A stretch of 26,584 bases of DNA from positions 1 through 26,584 of the IMG/VR virus record IMGVR_UViG_3300030047_000110; one strand, written 5' to 3'. Below, in pieces: positions 21,717 through 26,584 of this stretch. The notes below the pieces were generated by a model. That model did no database searches, was not told where the DNA came from, and saw nothing but the letters and a program-made list of their open reading frames with translations. Numbering within the stretch: position 1 is the first letter of the stretch; the number at the start of each line of letters is the position of its first letter. This DNA comes from a virus. Made by a program: the position numbers and the translations under genes.

Positions 21717-23138
21717 TTATTGTGCGGCATAAAGTGCCGCGTATTTTTCTTCTGTCTCTGTCGCTGTGGTTACGTCCACATACCAAGTCGTTTTAAAAAT
21801 CGGTTTGATTTCAACACTGTTTATTTTTGCCGTCATGATTTGTTTAACCCGATTTTCTAAAAGCACCACGTTTGCAACCATCATATTTTCCGAGCCGTAG
21901 ACTAAAATTGAATCGTGTATAGGTAGAAAATTAATCCCCGCTTTTACCAGCTCTTGCCATACCGATCTTGCCCAGGTGCTTTCGGCCCGTTGTACATCGA
22001 TGCAGTTATTGACGCTTGGCTTGTAGTTTTGAAGTGTTGCAGCTTCTTTGGTTCTTATTTCTGTCTTGACTGTTTTGAGGTAGTCGGCGAGAACCGGATA
22101 AGACACCTGAAGGTTTTTCATCTCGGAAGAATTGCTATCTCCGAAAAGAGCTGCGAACATCATTTCTTTTGCTTTAGCTCTACTCCAGTTAAGACCGCGT
22201 TTAGCCGCGTATCTCTCGTACAGAAACCCGTCGTTGATATCTTGGGTAAAAGCGGTATCGGTGATACCAGAATCAGCCATGTTAATCGCTGTGAGTGTTG
22301 GCTGAGCACTTACCATGTCGATTTCAAACAGAGGGACTTTATCACCGAGCTTAGAAAACTTTCTTAACGTCTTTGGGCAATTGGTAATCCCTGAATGCAA
22401 TCTCTTACCGAAAGGATCAACGCGACAGATAATCCACTTCTCATCCTGCTTGATCTGTGACCATGAGTCTATTTGCTTACACTGGCGAATGAATTCTTTT
22501 CTCCAATTCTTACGGTCAAAAACTGTTCCCTCAGCAATTGCTTTTTGTTGGACTAGTTTTAAGGCTTGGTGTCTCTGACTCAGTGCGTAATCTTTCCCGC
22601 TGATATCGAATATCAATTTCTTGTGGTACTTGTTGATTACATCCCTGTCAATGCGGGTGAAAGGGTTTTGACGAAGATAAAGCCATTGAGTCCAAGTGTT
22701 GTAAGCGTTTTTGGTTACGAGGTTGACTTGCTTCTCGGGACTATCCCAAACCTGTTTATCAATGTCATAGATTGCAGGGATAAACACTTTCGCATTGAGA
22801 TTGAACCAGTATTTTTTTGCTACGGTTATTACGCCATGTTTGATTAGCGTATCCATGATCTTTTGGTTATACCTGTTACCCAGGAGCTGCACTCTGACAC
22901 TGTGATAGATACAGGTCTGGTAAGGTGCGAGTCTGACGTGTAGGTCTGAGACTGTGCGCTCTCTCTGCATATCATAGCGGTGGGTCCTAAAAATGTAGCT
23001 GAGAAGTAACCAGCATCTTTCTTTTTCTAGAAGGTCTAAATCTTTTTCTACGTCGCTGATTTTTTGGTGGTTTGGTACTGAAATTATCTTAACCGCTTTT
23101 GAGGTTAGGAATTGTTGGATATCGTCTCTGTATGGCAT
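21717..23138 (-). CDS. Family A DNA polymerase palm/fingers protein without exonuclease
   Basis: The 473-aa protein carries the three polymerase motifs of family A. Motif A is LFEIDMVSAQPTL with D274 (a DxxSxQ form of the usual DYSQ). Motif B is RAKAKEMMFAALFG at 320-333, an exact fit to RxxxKxxxxxxxYG apart from F for Y. Motif C is LPIHDSILV with H408-D409. At 473 aa it is much shorter than Pol I (about 930). I see no DEDD exonuclease motifs; the first 230 residues are a helical domain of unknown kind. RLHSGITNCPKTLRKF (247-261) precedes motif A. It is probably the phage replicase and opens the early operon. GGGAG lies before the ATG at 23138. Confidence 0.75.
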   Translation of the reverse strand: MPYRDDIQQFLTSKAVKIISVPNHQKISDVEKDLDLLEKERCWLLLSYIFRTHRYDMQRERTVSDLHVRLAPYQTCIYHSVRVQLLGNRYNQKIMDTLIKHGVITVAKKYWFNLNAKVFIPAIYDIDKQVWDSPEKQVNLVTKNAYNTWTQWLYLRQNPFTRIDRDVINKYHKKLIFDISGKDYALSQRHQALKLVQQKAIAEGTVFDRKNWRKEFIRQCKQIDSWSQIKQDEKWIICRVDPFGKRLHSGITNCPKTLRKFSKLGDKVPLFEIDMVSAQPTLTAINMADSGITDTAFTQDINDGFLYERYAAKRGLNWSRAKAKEMMFAALFGDSNSSEMKNLQVSYPVLADYLKTVKTEIRTKEAATLQNYKPSVNNCIDVQRAESTWARSVWQELVKAGINFLPIHDSILVYGSENMMVANVVLLENRVKQIMTAKINSVEIKPIFKTTWYVDVTTATETEEKYAALYAAQ

Positions 23139-23258
23139 ATATACTCCCGTCTGTACTCCTTAAGTTAAAGTTTGCTTGTGGAAGGGCGGAGTATTTGACC
23201 TTTGTCATTTATTGTTTGGTATCTGGTAATTAATCAGCATCAATAAACTATCCACAGC

Positions 23259-23275
23259 AACAATATTATATTGTT
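23259..23275. promoter_or_regulatory. 17-bp palindrome overlapping a -10 box, operator candidate
   Basis: AACAATAT and ATATTGTT flank a single central base, a perfect palindrome. On the minus strand it includes TATAAT. It lies 121 bases before the polymerase start. It fits a dimeric repressor site controlling the early operon, though no repressor gene is recognised in the window. Confidence 0.45.
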
Positions 23276-23497
23276 TATAAAAAGAAATATTACCTTTTGG
23301 CATGTTTTGGTAAAAATAATTGAAAATAAATGCAACTTTCTTACTTTTGAACAGTTTTTGAGCTGTTTTAAGGTGAAACTTAGCTCTTTAGCTCTGATAT
23401 GCTCAGGCTTACAGCCTGTTGCCGGGATACCGTCAATCTCGGAATACCTCGGTAAAAGTCTCCTTGCAGGGGCTGAAATATCACAGAAAGAATGCCT

Positions 23498-23639
23498 AAA
23501 ATCTTAATAAACCCCAATGATTTCACTACTTTTGACTAAAAGTGTATGGCTAAGGGAGGTGGTTGGGGTTGGGATTTGCTAAAACCACCCAATCCCCTTA
23601 GTAATACACTTTTGAGAAAATCTTTAAAAAACCCAATGA
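23498..23639. repeat. Direct-repeat-flanked hairpin with G-rich arm, candidate replication origin
   Basis: Two 23-base direct repeats (23498-23520 and 23617-23639, 20 of 23 identical) flank a 76-base hairpin. The stem pairs 23538-23547 with 23604-23613 (10 bp), 23550-23556 with 23595-23601 (7 bp) and 23558-23564 with 23583-23589 (7 bp). The left arm and loop contain a G-run series (23554-23573) that could form a G-quadruplex. It lies upstream of the polymerase gene. Origin function is inferred from structure and neighbour. Confidence 0.5.
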
Positions 23640-23689
23640 ATACGATGTTTTTTACGATTCTTTCTTGTTCTTTTTTTATTTGAAACTGA

Positions 23690-23736
23690 GGCTTTAGCCG
23701 AAAGTGGCGGTATTCCGTCCACCGGACTTTAGTCCG
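23690..23736. repeat. Two small hairpins with CTTTAG centres
   Basis: GGCTTTAGCC (23690-23699) and CGGACTTTAGTCCG (23723-23736) are perfect short inverted repeats sharing CTTTAG at the centre, as does AGCTCTTTAGCT at 23382-23393. They follow the NrdG-like gene stop on the minus strand and could slow or end transcription, but no T-run follows the second-listed stem directly. Confidence 0.35.
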
Positions 23737-23772
23737 TGTATGTCAGTGGGTACGCAGTACGACAAAAAGACT

Positions 23773-24216
23773 TCACCGTCTGAATCTTGAAGATAAGTCC
23801 ATCCCCGTCTTAACGTCATAAAACCGCTGGTTACTCTGAGGATCTGAAATAGGAATTCCTGTCCACCTACCGACCTTTACAAAATCAAGACGGTTTAAAA
23901 GGCTTTGGTCTATCAGGTCTAAGTCAGTCAATCCGCTGTACAAGCAATTTTTGTAACCTGCGGCTTTAGATAAATCAAGATACGGCAATAGCATTTCAGG
24001 ATTCCAGCAACCACCCATAAAGACAACGCAAGTAGCAAGGCCGTAGTTTGACAACAGTAATTCTTCAAAGTCCTTTAAGCTGAATTCGGTAGCTGTCTTG
24101 AATCCGCGATAGCTACACCCTTGGCACTTATAAGGACAATTGGCGACCATTATACCTATCGACACTTCCCCAGGCACTTCGGTTAAAACAATCTGCGGTA
24201 TGTGATAAATCTTCAT
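23773..24216 (-). CDS. nrdG: NrdG-like anaerobic RNR-activating radical SAM protein
   Basis: The 147-aa product has the cluster motif CPYKCQGC (C27, C31, C34, CxxxCxxC), then CVVFMGGCWNPE and the C-terminal family signature LDFVKVGRW, followed by PISDPQSNQRFYDV. NrdG makes the glycyl radical on class III ribonucleotide reductase. No nrdD lies in the window, so it would activate the host enzyme or another glycyl-radical protein. I chose the ATG at 24216 because family members begin just here; a 22-residue extension to 24282 (MKCGGGAFWRCLRG...) is possible, and neither start has a good ribosome site. It follows the protease gene at the end of late block A. Confidence 0.82.
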   Translation of the reverse strand: MKIYHIPQIVLTEVPGEVSIGIMVANCPYKCQGCSYRGFKTATEFSLKDFEELLLSNYGLATCVVFMGGCWNPEMLLPYLDLSKAAGYKNCLYSGLTDLDLIDQSLLNRLDFVKVGRWTGIPISDPQSNQRFYDVKTGMDLSSRFRR

Positions 24217-24308
24217 AGTAAAAGCAAAGACACCACCAACACCGCGTAAACAGCGCCAGAAGGCACCGCCACCGCATTTCATGGTATCAGTAGTGTCTTT
24301 ATGAGGGG

Positions 24309-25943
24309 TTAGACTAAACGGCCCGCTGCAAGCATTCTGGCGCGGTCTAACAGCTCCGGTGTCATAACGGCTTTGTATGCACCTTTACGGATCAGCGTAA
24401 CTTTGATCGGGACTTTGACCTCTGGGATTATTTCAACAGGGACAACCTTAACCGCTTTTGTCTCTATCTCAGTTACAGACTTAGACTCTGCTGCTGGCGG
24501 GACTGTAGGCACAAGGACACAACGACAGTTGATATGTCCCCAACCCCCAGCCTTGGCACTGTCAACAGAGTCAAAATTATCTGAGGTTCCCGAGACTGAA
24601 AGGAATTGATCTAGAAAAGGTTCGCAACCACTGCATAATTTTTCATCATCCAAGCCTTGGACTTGGACTATATCCCCACTGCCTGACTCTTTAAGCAGGT
24701 TAGACAGGATATCCTTTTGAGCACCAAAGCTAGAGATGTTAGCGGTAGCTGCATTGCTTGCCGTCATATCGAGGGTTGGTATTGACTCCTGATTTGCTAA
24801 AGCCTGTTCAACCCGTTTTTTGTAATCGGCTAAGGTTTGATTCTCTGGAATGGTTTTAAGGTAGTCTTCAACAAACTGATTACGCCATGCGTCAACCTTG
24901 GCAATGTCCTTGATCGGCGTCACTCCGTCGTAACCTGTCCGGTATCCTGCAAAGACTTGATCCGCCATACCCTCTACCTGGGTACGGATCAAAGCATCGG
25001 CCTTAGAGCCGGCACCGGATAGAATGTCTGACACCTCTGTCGTAACGTCGGCAACTGGCTTGCTGATATCGATACCCTGTATCTGAGTACCTGCCTCTGT
25101 CCATACCTCGTTGAGTTTGTCTGTCAGGTCTGTTTCTTGCGTCTTTAGAGAGTCAATAAATCCTCTGAGGTTCAAGAGCGCGGGATTAGGCACAGGTGCT
25201 GCGGCTTTAGTAACTACAGGCAAAGTCATGGCCTTGGTTTGGATTGATTCTAGGGCCATTCTGGACTCGTTTAAAGCCCTCTCGGTTTCAATCAGTTTTT
25301 CGGTAGTTTCTAACAAAGCCTTGGTGTCTGGTTTATCCATACCCAAAAATGTCTGCATCTGCTTTGACTCACAAGTCAACGACTTTGATGTTATGCCAGT
25401 TACGACACAAGCCGGATTCATAGGTACGGGAGCCCAAGACGTTTCAATCCAGTCACATTTAGTGACAATACGCTTAGTAGCATCTGTGACATATTTAGCC
25501 AATTTGTGCTTTTCAACATAGTCAATAAATGCCCTTGTACCACGTTGCAAAGTTTGTTTTGGTTTAACCGTGATAGACAAAGCCCTAATAGCTCCGCTAC
25601 GGACACCGTTAAAAATATCCCGACCTAACTCTTGGTCTAGGAAGTGCTTGATTTTGAGCGTGATTGCCTCAGGTTTAATTTCCCAACTCACAGCCTTAGA
25701 CGGGCTAATCTGGTCTGAAAACTGATGGGCAAAGAACATTTCCCCTGCATAGAAATCCGCACATACGCCCATAGGGTCAATAATGTCCCCCTCTCTATCT
25801 GTGTTTGGGGTACAAGCAATTCCTAGCGTATAATCACCTTCAACTCCGATAACACCCTGAGCACTCTTACGCAAAATCTCTGCGTCGTCTGCAATGATGT
25901 CTTTAAGGTCTGGATAAAACGTCTTGATTTGTGAAAATGTCAT
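24309..25943 (-). CDS. Fused prohead protease and minor head (gp7-like) protein
   Basis: The 544-aa protein appears to join two head proteins. Residues 1-180 match the HK97-type prohead protease (S78/U35): GIACTPNTDREGDIIDPMGV, H73 in FFAHQF, S123 in IRALSITV (50 residues later) and the closing SWAPVPMNPAC. Residues 190-300 are a linker with a coiled coil. The C-terminal part matches SPP1 gp7-type head morphogenesis proteins: LCSGCEPF, then GGWGHINCRCVLVPT (CxxC...HxNCRC). The protease matures capsid and portal; the gp7-like part helps assembly and is usually a separate gene or fused to the portal. It begins at TAATG with the portal stop (25943). Confidence 0.75.
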   Translation of the reverse strand: MTFSQIKTFYPDLKDIIADDAEILRKSAQGVIGVEGDYTLGIACTPNTDREGDIIDPMGVCADFYAGEMFFAHQFSDQISPSKAVSWEIKPEAITLKIKHFLDQELGRDIFNGVRSGAIRALSITVKPKQTLQRGTRAFIDYVEKHKLAKYVTDATKRIVTKCDWIETSWAPVPMNPACVVTGITSKSLTCESKQMQTFLGMDKPDTKALLETTEKLIETERALNESRMALESIQTKAMTLPVVTKAAAPVPNPALLNLRGFIDSLKTQETDLTDKLNEVWTEAGTQIQGIDISKPVADVTTEVSDILSGAGSKADALIRTQVEGMADQVFAGYRTGYDGVTPIKDIAKVDAWRNQFVEDYLKTIPENQTLADYKKRVEQALANQESIPTLDMTASNAATANISSFGAQKDILSNLLKESGSGDIVQVQGLDDEKLCSGCEPFLDQFLSVSGTSDNFDSVDSAKAGGWGHINCRCVLVPTVPPAAESKSVTEIETKAVKVVPVEIIPEVKVPIKVTLIRKGAYKAVMTPELLDRARMLAAGRLV

Positions 25944-26584
25944 TATTTTGATTCTCCGTTTTCAATTGTTGGATTGATTGCCTGTCCCTGTATCGCTGTT
26001 GATGCATTAGCCGCAATCGGCTTGTCGTATTCGGCACCGTCAAGCAACGGTAAGGATTTAACCGCGCGGCATTCATTTACCGACATAATACCAGCGTTTT
26101 TAAGTGTCGCTAAAACCGTTGCCTGTTCCAACGGGTCTGCATCCAATATTTCTGAGGAATCAATCCAAAGAATAAGGTCACTGTCATAGTATTTCGCAAC
26201 GATTTCTGTGTTGATTTGGTCTAAGATTAAACTAATTTTAGGGAACACTCCGAAACGCATAAGCTGTTGCATAGCGGCTAAACTTGTAGCTTTGTTGCTG
26301 TTGGTTTCGTCAAGACAGGAAAGAGGTACGGCAAAGCAAGCCGCGATTTCTTTTTTGGCTTCAAGCATGAATTTATCGATTTGAGCATCAGCCATGGTGG
26401 AAGTTGTAGGCACCCATTTTAGAAGACCAGCACTCACCCCAGGCTTACCCCTGTTACGTCCGCCATAACTAGACTGTAAATCCTCACGGAATTTATCAAA
26501 CTCCTCTTGTGTATTTACCGAACCTTCAACAACCCACATTCCCGGCGGGACTGCGAAGTTATTCAAGCTGTCGATCTGATACTG
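25943..26584 (-). CDS. HK97-type portal protein, C-terminal part (continues from the left end)
   Basis: This is the rest of the portal gene whose start is at 851. Bases 26439-26584 repeat bases 1-146, so the frame joins exactly. It holds SYGGRNRGKPGVSAGLLKWV and ACFAVPLSCLDETNSNKATS, followed by the conserved helix MQQLMRFGVFPKISLILDQI, all typical of HK97-type portals (the 'f.vPp.ll.....t..s..e' region). The last part contains SVNECRAVKSLPLLDG, the usual '.t.NE.R.....p..gg.' end of the family. An apparent TTG start at 26566 is only an internal codon. Confidence 0.9.
   Translation of the reverse strand, partial: QYQIDSLNNFAVPPGMWVVEGSVNTQEEFDKFREDLQSSYGGRNRGKPGVSAGLLKWVPTTSTMADAQIDKFMLEAKKEIAACFAVPLSCLDETNSNKATSLAAMQQLMRFGVFPKISLILDQINTEIVAKYYDSDLILWIDSSEILDADPLEQATVLATLKNAGIMSVNECRAVKSLPLLDGAEYDKPIAANASTAIQGQAINPTIENGESK
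26439..26584. repeat. End overlap, right copy (matches 1-146)
   Basis: This is the second copy of the 146-base overlap. The G at 26458 gives arginine in the portal where the left copy gives cysteine. Confidence 0.85.

Larger units (their letters stand above)
23139..23772. other. Gene-free region with candidate origin and operator
   Basis: This 634-bp stretch between the NrdG-like gene and the polymerase gene has no supported ORF; one plus-strand frame at 23271-23507 starts with TTG, has no ribosome site and is not accepted. It contains a 17-bp palindrome (23259-23275), a run of small hairpins (23350-23418 and 23690-23736) and a repeat-flanked hairpin (23498-23639), described separately. Confidence 0.6.

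Noticed and set aside
21705-21786. Longer start for the HNH gene (225 aa)
   Set aside because: The extra 27 codons lie in the polymerase coding region; the ATG at 21705 has a clear ribosome site.
23271-23507. Plus-strand frame of 78 codons in the polymerase upstream region
   Set aside because: It starts with TTG, has no ribosome site, lies over several hairpins and reads like non-coding sequence with no family resemblance.
26276-26284. TAGCGGCT inside the portal gene, partial late motif
   Set aside because: It lacks the GATATA half and is coding.
1-26584. CRISPR array, reverse transcriptase/DGR or toxin-antitoxin pair
   Set aside because: No regularly spaced repeats, no RT motif (YxDD) and no recognisable toxin or antitoxin pair were seen.

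Overview
The window is a near-complete temperate siphovirus-type phage genome, probably closed as a circle. Bases 1-146 and 26439-26584 are the same sequence apart from one base. A portal protein gene runs off the left end and continues from the right end in the same frame, giving a circle of about 26.4 kb. The host is probably a Gram-negative anaerobe. A predicted lipoprotein and two Sec signal peptides point to a Gram-negative envelope. An NrdG-like anaerobic RNR activase and a second radical SAM protein point to anaerobic life. Most genes have AGGAG-type ribosome sites. No taxon can be named from this alone.

Layout, following the mainly minus-strand transcription. Late block A (3416 down to 1, then 26438 down to 23773): phage radical SAM protein, two small proteins, large terminase, HK97-type portal, a fused prohead protease/minor head protein, and an NrdG-like protein. 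Next comes a 634-bp gene-free region with a direct-repeat-flanked hairpin (candidate replication origin) and a palindromic operator candidate. The early block (23138 to 18595) carries a family A DNA polymerase core, two HNH proteins, three unknown proteins and a stand-alone M41-type metallopeptidase with its own sigma70-type promoter. A 768-bp gene-free region separates it from a large serine integrase on the plus strand (16072-17826). Late block C (15688 to 11126): major capsid protein, head-tail connectors, two signal-peptide proteins (one fibre-like, one LamG lectin), a lipoprotein and a DUF1353 protein. Late block B (11068 to 4687): HK97-gp10-like protein, tail terminator, major tail protein, chaperone-position protein, tape measure, distal tail proteins and a membrane protein.

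The most interesting signal is regulatory. Two overlapping plus-strand genes (3605-4695) encode tandem proteins that each resemble sigma-70 region 2. A 13-bp motif, GCCGCTATATATC on the minus strand, occurs exactly three times, always intergenic, once in front of each late block and never in front of early genes. The inference is a phage-encoded sigma (possibly a sigma plus a cofactor, as with T4 gp55/gp33) that switches on three late transcripts from a short extended -10 promoter.

The head module is split. The polymerase, HNH, peptidase and integrase genes lie between the prohead protease and the capsid gene, which are normally adjacent. No endolysin, recognised holin or repressor could be identified, so lysis and lysogeny control must lie in the unrecognised genes.
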